Shown: positions 1 through 11,934, counted from the stretch's first letter. The stretch is DNA of 64,000 bases from Diphasiastrum complanatum (GCA_029204225.1 CM055100.1:30888149-30952148); one strand, 5' to 3'. Numbers and translations are program-made. Notes: generated by a model from the letters alone, not told the origin.

Positions 1-12
1 AATTTGGCACGT

Positions 13-500
13 GTGAGTTTGTCTGAGCCCAATAACTAGTTGTGCGAGTTCTGAACCTAAATATAGCCCAACTTCAGGTTCGATGCAAACTTTTGGCCAT
101 AACTCTCACGTCTGTGCTCTGTAGAATTCGCCCAATATATAAAAAAAAAAAACCCCAAAGAATGTAGATTCCAAAAATGTCAGGGGCAATTTTTGATGTG
201 CGAGGTTAGGCCTGTGCGAGTTTAGTGCCAATTCTTTTTTTTTAAAACTCGCACACCCCACCAAGAACTTGCCCATGATGAGCTGATCTCAAAAATATAG
301 AGCGCGAGTTCTGGTGACCCCTTTAGGTAGATGTGCGAGTTTGTTTAAGGTAAAACAGACCCTAAAAATACAAAAACTCGATTCTTTTGGCATGAAGAAA
401 AATCGCGTTACTTACAGATGGATTTGGCAAGTACTGATGAGGCTACAATTCGGCCGACGAGTTTTGTTGAGGCACCCAGATAGTTGTGCGAGTTTGATTT
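13..500. repeat. Dispersed GTGCGAGTT-type short motif, no gene
   Basis: A ten-base motif close to GTGCGAGTTT recurs about seven times (near 13, 44, 181, 213, 301, 333 and 485), sometimes as GCGCGAGTTC or GTGTGAGTTT, at irregular 30-150 bp spacing. The longest readings through it have no recognisable protein character. I see an old, degenerate short repeat and nothing else here; 500-900 also holds no recognisable gene. Confidence 0.4.
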
Positions 501-917
501 TGACAAAGAATGGCTAGAAATGGGTTGACTGCTCAAAAATAATTTTTTTTGTCTTGAAACAAACTCGCGCAAGCCACTGCATGTTTTCTTGTTCATAAAG
601 ACTTTGTTACTATAACTTAAACATGACCTCAAATATTGTGCTGAAGTGACACGTACTTGATTTTTGTTTCTCGCAAAATAACTATTTTCAAAATAAAATA
701 TGGTGCACATTCGTCAAGTGTGATGGGCAAAAGATGCGTGAAAGACGTATTGTTGAAAATCATTTGTGGAAGTTTGGACGAACAGATGAGGGTCAACCAT
801 CGAATTTGCAAGACGTTGATGTTTGTTAATTTTATATGATTGTTTTTTATTATAATATTTGTCAATCTATATATGTCATTTATTGAATTTGTTTAATGTG
901 TGTAGCCAATAAATCGA

Positions 918-1670
<753 letters not shown>

Positions 1671-1779
1671 ACAAATCTAGTAATCTATTATTACCAAACA
1701 CTATCCTAAATAATTCCAGCAATCTATTACAAGAAGAACAATATCCTAAATCATTCTAAATCAATGCAAAATTCAAAAA

Positions 1780-1981
<202 letters not shown>

Positions 1982-2007
1982 AATCACAAATCTAAGATTC
2001 ATTTACC

Positions 2008-2110
2008 ATCAAACACTTAACACTTAACAATATCTATTCAAACACTTAACACTTAACACCATCTATACAAACACTTAAAACTTAACACTATGTCTATTCA
2101 AACACTTATC
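2008..2110. repeat. Three imperfect ~33-bp tandem units (CAAACACTTAACACTTAACA...)
   Basis: Units of the form CAAACACTTAACACTTAACA plus a TATCTATT-like tail are repeated head to tail three times, the last less complete. The stretch from here to 2350 is AC-rich and shows no gene. Confidence 0.7.
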
Positions 2111-2359
2111 TTTCCTCTCTTCACTTTTTTTCACAAAGACAAACAAAACAAACTCTATCTTTCAAACAAAAAGCAAAACAAAACTTTCAAAAGCTTTCAA
2201 TATCTTCAAGTGCCAACTTCTAGGCATCAAAAGCATGGACTAATCTTCAAGAATCGCAATAATCACAATAATCGCTGCAAATTCGCCTTCACTCGCTCCA
2301 ACCTGCACAAGAGAAAGTGAGAAGAAAGACGCTGAATCGCACAAATTTGGTAAAAACAA

Positions 2360-2760
2360 CTAGACGTCAGATTTCGACGTCCTCCAGACACGTCGAAATC
2401 CGACGTCCGTGTCAGTCCAGGCCCGGACGTCAGAAGCCAGACACAGTGGATAGGCTTTTGGATTGTTGACATGGACGTCGAAATCTGACATCTGTCGGAT
2501 TCCGACGTCCACGTCGGATGACACGTAATTTTTTTTTAGAAGAATGCCACGCCATATCCACGTCGAGATGTCGGATTCTGACATGTCGGATTCCGACGTG
2601 CACTTTAAAAATTGGTTGCCGCGACAATTTCCTGATTACCGGACTTCTAGTTTTGGATTTTTTACCTGGACGTCAGATTCCGACGCGTCGAGTTGCGACA
2701 GATTATAAAATTTCCGAAAATCCATCGGACGCTCACGTCAGAATCCGCGCGATATGTTAT
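2360..2760. repeat. Array of GACGTC / TCGGATTCCGACGT dyad motifs
   Basis: Short words such as GACGTCAGATTCCGACG, GTCGAAATCCGACGTC and GTCGGATTCCGACGTC recur at least eight times in both orientations, separated by 20-60 bp of unrelated sequence. Many copies are themselves near-palindromic. Readings through it are not protein-like. Confidence 0.6.
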
Positions 2761-3034
2761 TGTGTTTGGGGTATGGATGATGATTTTATCCATTGGTACA
2801 CCCAAATCTTTTCATTTATTCATGCGCGGCATCGGAACATAGTATGGATCCACCCGGAGCTGGCGAGGGCTCGTTACATAACTCCTAATTGAGACGAGAG
2901 TCTTTTTAAAAATAGTTTTGCGCCATGGTGATTGCTCACCCAATGCGGGTAGCTTATCTAGTTCCGTTCCGGCTTCGATTTCTGAAGTCTTGAATTTTAT
3001 AACCCAGCCATCTCTCGAGGATTCATACGGATGA

Positions 3035-3472
3035 TTTGGTCACATTGATGAGACTTTTGAGCTTATCGTATTTGGTTGGTCGTATTTTCCACATTTGAAG
3101 CATGAATGGTATAAACCCTTTCAGGTTTTTTGTGATTTCAATGTTGACAACATTCCACCTTGTACTTGCGCTAACAATAAACGTTTTAAAGAGTTCATTT
3201 TTGAATTTTTTGGGCATGTTGTCTCGATGGATATTGGAATTATTAGAAGCAAAGTTTTAAAGAATGACTTGAACAAAGGTCTTAATCATATCCCATTGCG
3301 CCAGTCTAATATAAGTGAGGTGTCTTTAGAACTTTATCGTGGATGGTTTGAATTGGCAAGTTTTTTATCTACTTATCAAAATATTGATCATGAGATTGTT
3401 ATGGAACATGCCTTGATTTGCAAAGATGCTGTTAAAAAATGTATGTATCTGTTCCTCGATGATGATTGTTAG
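3035..3472 (+). pseudogene. Unrecognised ORF fragment, possibly the N-terminal region of a Penelope-like retroelement
   Basis: An open reading of about 145 residues with a proper amino-acid mix starts after a stop at 3032 and has no obvious initiator. It contains a CxC pair (PPCTCANN), then GHVVSMDIGIIRS, then LNKGLNHIPLRQ. The spacing of a Cys pair, a GHV-x-x-x-D block and a basic KG-x(5)-R block reminds me of the N-terminal region of permuted-domain Penelope-like elements, but I cannot place it firmly. No reverse transcriptase or GIY-YIG domain follows. Alternative: exon of an unknown host or transposon gene. Confidence 0.35.
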
Positions 3473-4843
3473 CCGATATTTTCGAACGAAAAATCGGGCT
3501 TATATTGAAGTTTACATTTGCAAAAGTGAAAAAAACCGACATGTGAAACCTGGTTATTAGAATAAAAAAAATTGGCACAATTTTGCCTAGAATTGGGTCC
3601 CATCCCACCCCTAAAGTGGCTAGACACAGTTTAAGAGTAAGAAATTGACTTTTCAAAAAAAAAAAAAATCAAAAATATTTTGTGGTCAAGTTTTGTAAGA
3701 CCGAGCCAAAAGTGCCGGTCCACCTAGAACTGGGTCCCAGCCCTCGCCCTAAATGAGGCTAGAGAAAAATTTTGCAGCCTTAGAAATGGCAGGTAAATAT
3801 TTTACGACTTTTAAAAAAAATGGCCAGTTGTAAAAAATAGCCGGTATGACCATGCTAAAATCTCATCATGTATTGAGTCCATTTTTTATTAATATATGAC
3901 CACTCAGTATATTTTTCAGGAAAATCGTTTTGTCGTGGGAGCCCTAGTCATGAATGTCGAAAAAGTCAACCACAGAAGGAAAAACCCAGAAAGAAAATTT
4001 CGGGTAAAAATGGGACCAGAAAATATGGATTCAGTGTCAAGGAATCCAATAAACCCTAATGGCAAAGTTTGGGCAATTTATGGGCAATTTTAACGAACTG
4101 TGCAGGCCAAGTGGCTACTCAACAAACCAGAAACCCATAAAAATGAGCAGCTACGCGCACGCCTCTTGAAAAATCAAGGAAAGGCCAAAAACAAATGGCC
4201 CTAAAGAAAAAGATAAAAAATGAAGGCCGCCTACTAAAAATAGAGGTTGAAAAAGGGCCTCACTCAAAATTTGGATAGTAAATGCCAAAACACCTTGAAG
4301 GCTAAAAAAATTGGGAGGTACACCCACTAGCCATTGACATTTTGGGCTTCTAGGGTGTACAAAAGAGGAAACTTAATGGCCTTTCTAGCCTTTGACAAAA
4401 ATGGCATCTTGGCTAGTTTTGGAAGAGACACTCTCTTATGGAGGCCACTAGGTGTACTATCAAATGGGTTGGGAACAAATGGCAAAGAGGGCTTGAAGGA
4501 CATGAAGAGTGGCAAGATGACATTGTGAAGAGGATCCATTGGATTTTCCTATAAGAAGGAGCCAACTCCTTGTATTTCAAGGGTTAGTATTTTTAGGAGT
4601 TGGTACATTTGAGAGTTGAGAGTTGTAGTTGTCTTGTGGTTTGGAAGTGATGTTAGTTACTTGGCTTGCTTGCATGTTCAATGTGTGGTGATTGACTTTG
4701 TGGTTGGAGTGTGTTGTCTTGTGTTGGTGATTTTGGTGGTTAGTTTCCTTGTGATGCCATGAATACTAGCATGCAATTCTAGTTGGATATTGTGGAATGA
4801 TTGCATGTTGGGAAAAGTTTGGTGAGTGTTGCTTGTGGCTTGT
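3473..4843. other. Gene-free AT-rich stretch with one diverged ~75-bp duplication
   Basis: Sequence at about 3590-3660 (GGGTCCCATCCCACCCCTAAA...) reappears diverged at about 3732-3800 (GGGTCCCAGCCCTCGCCCTAAA...). The rest, including the GT-rich stretch 4560-4843, shows no gene. The GT-rich sequence resumes at 11162 beyond the retrotransposon, so it is the pre-insertion target. Confidence 0.5.
4839..4843. repeat. Target-site duplication CTTGT (partner copy at 11157-11161)
   Basis: The five bases before the 5' LTR are repeated exactly after the 3' LTR, as expected for an integrase-made staggered cut. Confidence 0.95.
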
Positions 4844-5190
4844 TGTTACGAGCTCGTAACCAGTGCCGAACCCTAGAGAACACAGATAGGTCAGATACCA
4901 CAGTCAGGGTCGTGTCCAGCATACATGACCAACAGGACAAGACAGTGTGAGTAGTGTGCCCCAGCACGGTCCATAGCCATGGCCGGCCTAACACAGCCTA
5001 GGGACCCTGTCAGCAGGATAGGGCCCCCAGTTGGGTCCCGACGTGCAGTCGGCCACGTGGCCGACACTTGGTAGTAGCATGCTACTAGTCCTCACACTGG
5101 GCTAGGAGGGGCTTACTCTATATCAGGGAGTAGGCAAGGTTGGGTGGATCAGTTAGTGTTTGCCCTACTGTGGTGTTAGGATCTATTACA
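4844..5190 (+). repeat. 5' LTR of the chromovirus (347 bp, TG...CA)
   Basis: Starts TGTTACGAGCTCGTAACC, itself a palindrome-rich end, and finishes GGATCTATTACA. It lacks 11 bp present in the 3' LTR, inside the sequence CAGTCGGCCACG...TGGCCGACAC, which forms a perfect inverted repeat. As the 5' LTR it should hold the promoter; no clear TATA box could be singled out. Confidence 0.97.
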
Positions 5191-5191
5191 C

Positions 5192-5204
5192 TGGTATCAG
5201 AGCC
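5192..5204 (+). promoter_or_regulatory. Primer-binding site, tRNA-iMet type
   Basis: TGGTATCAGAGCC lies one base after the LTR end and matches the usual plant initiator-methionine tRNA primer site that starts minus-strand DNA synthesis. Confidence 0.9.
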
Positions 5205-5996
5205 ATTTCCATCCTAGGGAGTTCAGGAGCAGCAGTAGAGAAAGCTATCAGAAGAGAGGAAGTGTTTCTCAGATTCTCAGAGAGGAATAGAGGAGGAGGA
5301 TCGTTGTAGATGCAGCCTTCAAACCTTTGAAATTCACTGAGAAATTACAGTAGTAACGAGTCAAATTCCATGTACAGGTAACTCGCTGGAAGGGCAGCTA
5401 TCCATCACTGATTTCAGAGATCTTTTTTAAAGGATTTCCAACGAAAATAGAGTAGGAAATAGCAAGTAGACCCATCGCTGTACATACAGGGATCTACTTC
5501 TGTTTTCAAAGTGCAATTTCAGTAGAGCTGAGCGGATTTCAAGCTGAGATTTCCCAACAGGGTCAGCGCTGCCAATACCTCTGAGTTTTTAGATTTCTGA
5601 CAAATTTTTGGGCCCTAACTTGGAAGATTTGGAGCAATAGTACTTCGAACATATCAGCGAGGATGGGACTTCTAAAATTTCAGAATTCAGAAGTGCTTTC
5701 GGACTTCAAATTTGCCTTCTTGTGGACAGATTGAGGTGTTGTCAGACTAGCGAGCTCCTATCCTCAGAGAACCGGGAAATTTGACACCGTTTTGAAGCTT
5801 CAAACTGGCATTTCTCGGGACAACAGGTCTGAAAGCAGTGGAGGAAGAGTTGAAAGGGCTTTTCTTGATTCTCTCTGTGGAAGTACAGTCCTCAGAAACA
5901 ACTAAGTCATCTTTCCTTTTCCTTGTACAGTTGTAAATTAGTCTTTTAGACTTTTTTTCCTTCAGAAGTTAAGGTAACTCTCTTTCAGTTCCGAAG
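5205..5996 (+). other. Untranslated leader of the chromovirus
   Basis: About 790 bp between the primer site and the gag start contains no sustained reading. It would hold packaging and translation-control signals, none of which can be read directly. Confidence 0.7.
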
Positions 5997-6890
5997 ATGA
6001 CCACTCCTCAGGGACCTGATCAACCCTAGGAGAGAGGCTTCGACGAACTTGAAACAGAAGCCTTGGCTTACATAAAGGGGAAGGAACCCATGGAAGTGGA
6101 AGAACGGGAACAGTTCGCCGAAGAACTCGACGAACTGGTTACCAAGGAGCAGTTTCTCCAATTGGTAACAAAAGTGGATGAACTGAAGTTGGCATTAGCC
6201 AATTTCAAGTCCAGTGTGGACGACTCATTCGCTGAACTCAAAAGCTTGATTTTGAGTTTCGCGAAAGGAAGCCTTCCCTCCACTTCTCAGTTATCCCCTT
6301 TTTCACTTCCATCAGTTTCGGGTGAGACTTTACGATCTCACCCCAGTGTTTTTAAAGATTTAAAGCCTCCTACTTTTAATGGGGAAGAGAAGTATAGAAA
6401 TGCAGATATTCTACAAACCTTCCTCAGCAAATGGAAGAACATTCATGCTCTTAAACAGACCCCTGACCATTTGCAAGCAATTGAGGCCAGTCTTTCCTTA
6501 GGGCCTATGGCCTATACGTGGTGGTTAAATCTCCAGGAGATTCGGCAGACTCCCCGGTCATGGAAAGCTTTTGAAGAAGCTTTCCTAAGAGAATTTCTAC
6601 TAGAGAATGAACTTGATAGAGCCTGGGAAGCCTGGGAAGCCTGGGAAAGAACAGTAATGGACAAGTCCCTCATCCAATATATCTCGCAGTATCGAGAAGC
6701 AATTTTAAAGATTAAAAATATGGATGACTATCAGAAAATCAGGGGATTTGTCCATGGCCTCAAAGATAAATATAAAGTAGAGGTCCAGAGAAACTCGCCT
6801 ACTACCCTTGAGCAAGCTCTCAGATATGCTCAAATCTATGATGATTCAGTGGGTAGGAAGAAGGCGAGACAACAACCACTTTCTGAGTAG
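5997..6890 (+). pseudogene. gag: gag of the chromovirus (capsid region), broken by stops
   Basis: The likely start is ATG 5997 (MTTPQGPDQP), but an in-frame TAG at 6027 cuts it; translation is then open from 6030 to a second TAG at 6888. The product has an acidic coiled-coil N-terminus followed by the plant retrotransposon gag block (FKDLKPPTFNGEEKYRNADI, then WWLNLQEIR and FLREFL), which forms the capsid. There is a tandem EAWEAWEAWE repeat near 6630. Both stops can be explained as CAG to TAG. The frame continues directly into pol. Confidence 0.9.
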
Positions 6891-6953
6891 CCTTCTCAGA
6901 AAGACTTTCAATTTAAAAAGAAATTTTTAAAAAAGAAAGAAAGAAGACAAATT

Positions 6954-8635
6954 TAAAAGTGAAGCTCCTCAGAAATGCCTTTCACTCATACAACCCTTAT
7001 AGCAGATGATTTTGAGAAAGCCAAAGAAGAACGTTTGTGCTTTGTGTGTATGGGCAAGGGACACACAGTCAGACAGTGTCCCAAGGGGCCTTTCACTAAA
7101 AAAGATAAGAAAGATAAAAAACAAGTTCATCTTGTTCAAACTGTATGTTTTCCCAGTGACTCGGCAGCTTCGGAGATCAAAGTGTATCATGAAGATCATG
7201 AACACTGTTGCCAGCTGACCTCTGCAATGCTAGCGAGACCCTTCAGTTTTGGGCCGCATGACCTAGTACGTATGCATGGGAAAGTTGGTAACCAATCAGT
7301 AAGAGTCATGGTTGATGATGGGGCAACCCATAATTTCATCAACCACACCCTGGTTAAAAAGCTTAAACTACCAGAAGTACCTAGTCAGCATAGGTACATA
7401 GTTTCATTAGCTAAGGGTGAAGATAAAAAAATATGGGAAACTATGGTAAGTAAGTTAAATCTTGGTATTCAGGGGTACCAAGATGAAATAAACTTTCAGA
7501 TAATGCACCTGGATCGAACAGACATTGTTCTCGGGAGAGATTGGCTCTACAGTTTAGGACCTTCCCTCCACAGAAACTATCAGGAGAACACCCTCAGCTT
7601 TCAACATAAAGGCCGAGAGATCCAGTTGCATGGGGAGCATGATGTTCCCAATAGCCCTATGGTCTGCAGTTCAGAGCTTTGTCACCTAATCGGAGACGAA
7701 GACCATCAGGTATTCTTATGTGACTTTCAGTTTAATCCTGAAGTTTCTATTTCCAGTTCTATTCAGCAGAAAATTAGTAAATTAGAAACTTTATTGTCTA
7801 AATTTAAAGATGTTTCTCTAGAAGATTTGCCACATGGTTTACCACCTAGCAGAGAGGTAGATCATGTGATAAACCTAGTACCAGGTACAGCACCTGTTTC
7901 TAAACCTCCGTGTCGGGCTAGTCGAACAGAGGATGAAGAAATAACTAGGCAGTTAACAGACTATCTTGGGAAAGGCCAAATTCAGACCAGTAGTTCACCA
8001 TGGGCCTCACCAGTCCTATTGGTGAAAAAGAAAGAGGGGTCTATGCGTCTTTGCGTAGAGTACAGAGCCCTCAATAAAGTCACAATTAAGAATAAATATC
8101 CTATGCCTCGGGCAGACGAGTTGTTTGATCAACTTGACGGGGCTAAGTTTTTCAGCAAAATAGACTTCAGATTGGGATATCATCAAGTCCGTATAAAATC
8201 GGAAGATGTTTCAAAAACAGCTTTTAGGACTCGTCACGGTCATTATGAGTTTAAGGTGATGCCATTTGGGCTCACAAATGCTCCAGCTACCTTTATGACC
8301 TTGATGAACAGTGTCCTCAGACCATACTTGGGTAAGTTTGTAGTCGTATTTTTAGATGACATCCTCGTTTACAGCAAAACGAGGAAGGAGCATCTAAAAC
8401 ACCTCAGAAAGGTGTTTCAACTGCTCAGAAAGCATAAGCTTTATGCTAAACAATCCAAGTGTGAATTCTTCGTTGAAGAAGTAGCATATTTGGGTCACAT
8501 TATCTCTTCAGATGGGATTAAGATGGACCCAAATAAGGTTAAAGCCATACTCAGTTGGCTGAGATCTCAGAATATTTTGGAACTTCAGATCTTTCTTGGT
8601 CTGGCGGGATATTACAGATGATTTGTCAAGTAATA
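6954..8635 (+). pseudogene. pol: Zinc knuckle, protease and reverse transcriptase part of the chromovirus pol
   Basis: The same frame as gag resumes after TAA 6954 and TGA 6960. A CCHC knuckle ([14 protein letters not shown]) near 7040 binds nucleic acid. The protease active site reads [10 protein letters not shown] near 7312, where D-S/T/G-G is usual. The reverse transcriptase has [20 protein letters not shown], the [12 protein letters not shown] block and the catalytic FLDDILVYS at about 8350. The frame ends at TGA 8619 and TAA 8631, inside the conserved GYYR-FV segment that links RT to RNase H; these fit CGA and CAA codons changed by C-to-T. Confidence 0.95.
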
Positions 8636-8654
8636 TGCTCAGATAGCAGTTCCT

Positions 8655-9185
8655 ATGACAAATCTTCTTAAGGGGAAGGGAAAGGAGTTCATTTGGGAGT
8701 CTGCACAACAGGAGAGCTTTGATGCTCTCAAAACAGCCTTAGCTACAGCACCAGTTTTAAAAGTCGTCGACCCCAATCAGCCATTTGTGGTCGAAACAGA
8801 TGCTAGCGACTTTGCAGTAGGTGCTGTGCTAACTCAGGGTGGACGACCAGCTGCGTTTGAGAGTAAAAAACTCGAGCCAGCTCAGACTAGGTATAGTTCC
8901 TATGAAAAGGAACTCTTTTCTATGGTCCATGCCCTTAAGACTTGGAGGCATTATTTGTATGGTGCCAACTTTGAGGTCCTGACAGACCATGAGAGTCTCA
9001 GATACCTTTGCAATCAACCTGAGCTTAGAGGTCGGAAAGCTCGTTGGGCAGAGTTGATGCAAGAGTTTGACATGTCTATCAGATATAGGCGTGGAAAATT
9101 CAATACAGTAGCAGATGCCCTTAGCAGAATGCCTATGATAAACGAGTTGTTCCTCAGATTCGTAATGAGTTACTCGAGTCTTTGA
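8655..9185 (+). pseudogene. pol: RNase H domain of the chromovirus pol
   Basis: VETDASDFAVGAVLTQ, YSSYEKELFSMV, LTDHESLRYL and NTVADALSR give the Ty3 RNase H, which removes RNA from the RNA-DNA hybrid. Asp, Glu and Asp catalytic positions are present. A one-base frameshift around 9135, just after DALSR, moves the linker to integrase into another frame. Confidence 0.93.
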
Positions 9186-10787
9186 GAGGGAAATGCCAGC
9201 ATGATGCATTCTTGTCTACTATCTGGAACTCAGTCTAGAACAGACAGTTATAGTCTCCAGAACCGGTTCCCGGGGCTGGTGCCAGTTCATCCAAGAATAC
9301 GACAACTTCCGTTGAGGATGATGATGAGTCCGAGTATACGTCGTCAGATGACGTTGAGGATTCTGAGCCTGTATTACCCAAGCAAACCCCAGTGGTTGAG
9401 GGTCAGTTGACTCAAGGATTCAAATGGAAACAATATTCCATTCAGGATGAGTACTTGCTCTATAGAGATAGAGTATGTGTCCCCAATTCAGAGGATTATA
9501 GGCAGCAGGTCCTATATGAATGTCATGACAATCCTAGTGCCGGACACCCAGGCATACAGAAGACCTATGAGCTTCTTCGTAGGCAGTTTTTCTGGCCCAG
9601 TATGAAAAAGACGTCCACCAGTATGTAACCAGTTGCCATAAATGTCAAGTAAATAAAGCAGAGCGTTTAAAGGCAAGAGGGTTGTTGCATCCCTTAGAAA
9701 TACCAGCTGGTAAATGGGAGAGTATCTCCATGGATTTTATAGTAGGCCTGCCTAAAACCCAAAGGGTAATGACGCTATATGGGTCACAGTTGACCGTCTG
9801 ACCAAAATGGCTCATTTTATTCCGACCAAAACAACTGTTAGAGCTCCAGAGTTAGCGAGGTTGTTTGTAGACGGGCTATTTAAATTGTACGGTCTACCTT
9901 CCGGCATAGTCAGCGACCGGGACAGTAAGTTTACTGGAAGTTTTTGGAGGGCAGTATTCCATCATCTCCATACTAAACATAATATGAGTACCACCGACCA
10001 TCCACAGACGGACGGTCAAACAGAAAGGGTAAATCAAGTGCTGGAGGATATGCTTCGTGCATACGTCAGCAAGAAGCAGACTAATTGGGAGGAGTATCTC
10101 TCGATATTAGAGTTTGCTTACAACAGTACCAAACATTCAGCTACGGGATACAGCCCATTTATGCTGATGTACGGTTTTCAGCCACGCTCACCCACAGCTG
10201 TAGGGTTTAAACAAGAAAAGGTTGAAGCAGCCAGAAACTTTTTAGAAGACCTAAACCAGATGATAGAACATGCTAAGCGTAGCATTAGACAATCCCAGGA
10301 TCGAGCCAGGCATTATGCAGATCCACACAGACGGGATGTGAAGTTCTCCACTGGTGAGAAAGTCTACTTGAGAGTCCCAGTTGACTCTAAAACCCTCAAA
10401 TCAGGAGTGTGTGCTAGGTTGTCTCCAAGGTATTGTGGTCCCTTTACCATCAGTAGGAGACCAGGCGAGGTCACCTATGAACTAGAACTCCCACACAACA
10501 GTAAGGTTTTTTCAGTCTTTCATGTAAGTCAGTTACGAAAAGCCTTAACCAGATCAGACAATCTGGTAGGGGACAGTGTTCTAGTTCTCCCATTGGATCC
10601 TCAACAACCTCCACATGAACCAGAGGAGATTCTTGATAGTAGAGAGACGCAGACTCGTCATACTCTATACCGAGAATATCTGGTTAGGTGGAATGATCAG
10701 CCTGTTGAGAATGCCACTTGGGAAAGAGGCAGCGTCCTTCGCAAGATTTTTCCAGACTTTGTCTTAGAGGACCAAGACGGTTCTTAA
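9140..10787 (+). pseudogene. pol: Integrase with chromodomain-like C-terminus, chromovirus pol
   Basis: In pieces: stops at 9236 and 9251 (both CAG-to-TAG type); the N-terminal zinc domain (H near GHPGIQKTYEL, then CHKCQ near 9635), with a frameshift at about 9607; a second shift near 9768; then an intact run from 9807 with the core Asp of VTVDRLTKMAHF, Asp of VSDRDSKF and Glu of GQTERVNQ. The C-terminus carries EPEEILDSRE...YLVRWNDQPVENATWE, a chromodomain pattern that in chromoviruses directs integration to marked chromatin. Confidence 0.93.
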
Positions 10788-10798
10788 GGGGGAGGGAG
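10786..10798 (+). promoter_or_regulatory. Polypurine tract
   Basis: AAGGGGGAGGGAG abuts the 3' LTR and is the expected primer for plus-strand synthesis. It overlaps the end of the integrase reading. Confidence 0.9.
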
Positions 10799-11156
10799 TG
10801 TTACGAGCTCGTAACCAGTGCCGAACCCTAGAGAACACAAATAGGTCAGATACCACAGTCAGGGTCGTGTCCAGCGTACATGACCAACAGGGCAAGACAG
10901 TGTGAGTAGTGTGCCCCAGCACGGTCCATAGCCATGGCGGGCCTAACACAGCCTAGGGACCCTGTCAGCAGGATAGGGCCCCCAGTTGGGTCCCGACGTG
11001 CAGTCGGCCACGTCAGTGCCACGTGGCCGACACTTGGCAGTAACATGCTACCAGTCCTCACATTGGGCTAGGAGGGGCTTACTCTATATCAGGGAGTAGG
11101 CAAGGTTGGGTGGATCAATTAGTGTTTGCCCTACTGTGGTGTTAGGATCTATTACA
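10799..11156 (+). repeat. 3' LTR of the chromovirus (358 bp)
   Basis: Same ends as the 5' LTR and about 97% identical by eye. Carries the additional 11 bp (CAGTGCCACGT) inside the GGCCACG inverted repeat. Followed immediately by CTTGT. Confidence 0.97.
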
Positions 11157-11161
11157 CTTGT

Positions 11162-11900
11162 GATGTGTTTGTTTTTACTAGCATGCATATTCCTTGGTTG
11201 TGACAGTGTAACTTCTTGCTCATAGTTTGGACTGCTTTTTTGGTCATAGTGTGAAATGATTAATGCCTTGTTAGTAGGTTATGGAATGTGTTTTTGAGTG
11301 TTTGATTGCTTGTTGAGGTTGCATGGTGAAGCAAAATGGATTGAGATAGGGTTTGTCTTTGAGTGATTGGTTATTGATTGTCTTAGGTTGAATGATTGTT
11401 GGCGGATAGAGGTAAAGTTTGAATGTTTGGGGTGAGCATAGCATTGTTGAGGCTTGTTTTGTTTCCATTAAAGGTTGCTCTTGAATTGTAGTATGCTTGT
11501 GCATTGGCAGGAGTATTGTGTTGCAGAGTTGTTTGTGGATTGATGATTTTTGAATGGTTGGTGGTGGTTTTGTGGTGGATTGCACTTTGGTAGTTGCATG
11601 CCTATATAGGGTGGGCTTTTGGGTGTGGAATGAAGGAAATATTTGCTTGTGTGATTGTGTTCTCGAATTGGTTGGTTGAGGGCAAACTGTCACTTGAAGC
11701 TCATTATTAGTAAGAGTAAATTGTTAGTACTTGAGTGCTTGATGTTTGAAGATGACCATGGCATGAATTGGCTTACTTATTCCTTGACAGACCCTCATTG
11801 CCTTGCCCTGCTAGAAGCTTTGCCGAACCAATTGTGGCACTACTCTTCCTACGGATCTGCCTACCCACGGTTTTACAAAGGATCCATCTTGAAGGAGAAG
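11162..11900. other. GT-rich flank without a gene
   Basis: Continuation of the insertion target seen at 4560-4843. Both strands are full of stops in most frames, and the open minus-strand readings are low-complexity shadows of GT-rich DNA. Confidence 0.4.
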
Positions 11901-11934
11901 TGTAGTTGGCCTGCGTTTTTCAGAGCCTCACACA

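Larger units (their letters stand above)
4844..11156 (+). mobile_element. Full-length, inactivated Ty3/gypsy retrotransposon with C-terminal chromodomain (chromovirus type)
   Basis: About 6.3 kb with near-identical LTRs, a tRNA-iMet-type primer site, gag, protease, reverse transcriptase, RNase H, integrase with a chromodomain-like tail, and a purine tract. The 5-bp target duplication CTTGT flanks it at 4839-4843 and 11157-11161. The order protease-RT-RNase H-integrase is Ty3/gypsy. gag and pol share one reading frame, broken by several stops and at least three frameshifts, so it cannot make a working polyprotein. The two LTRs differ by about nine substitutions and one 11-bp indel counted by eye, so the insertion is fairly recent. 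Confidence 0.95.

Noticed and set aside
11271-11693. Minus-strand 140-codon reading rich in Thr, Pro and Gln
   Set aside because: It is the complement of GT-rich non-coding DNA, with no conserved motif.
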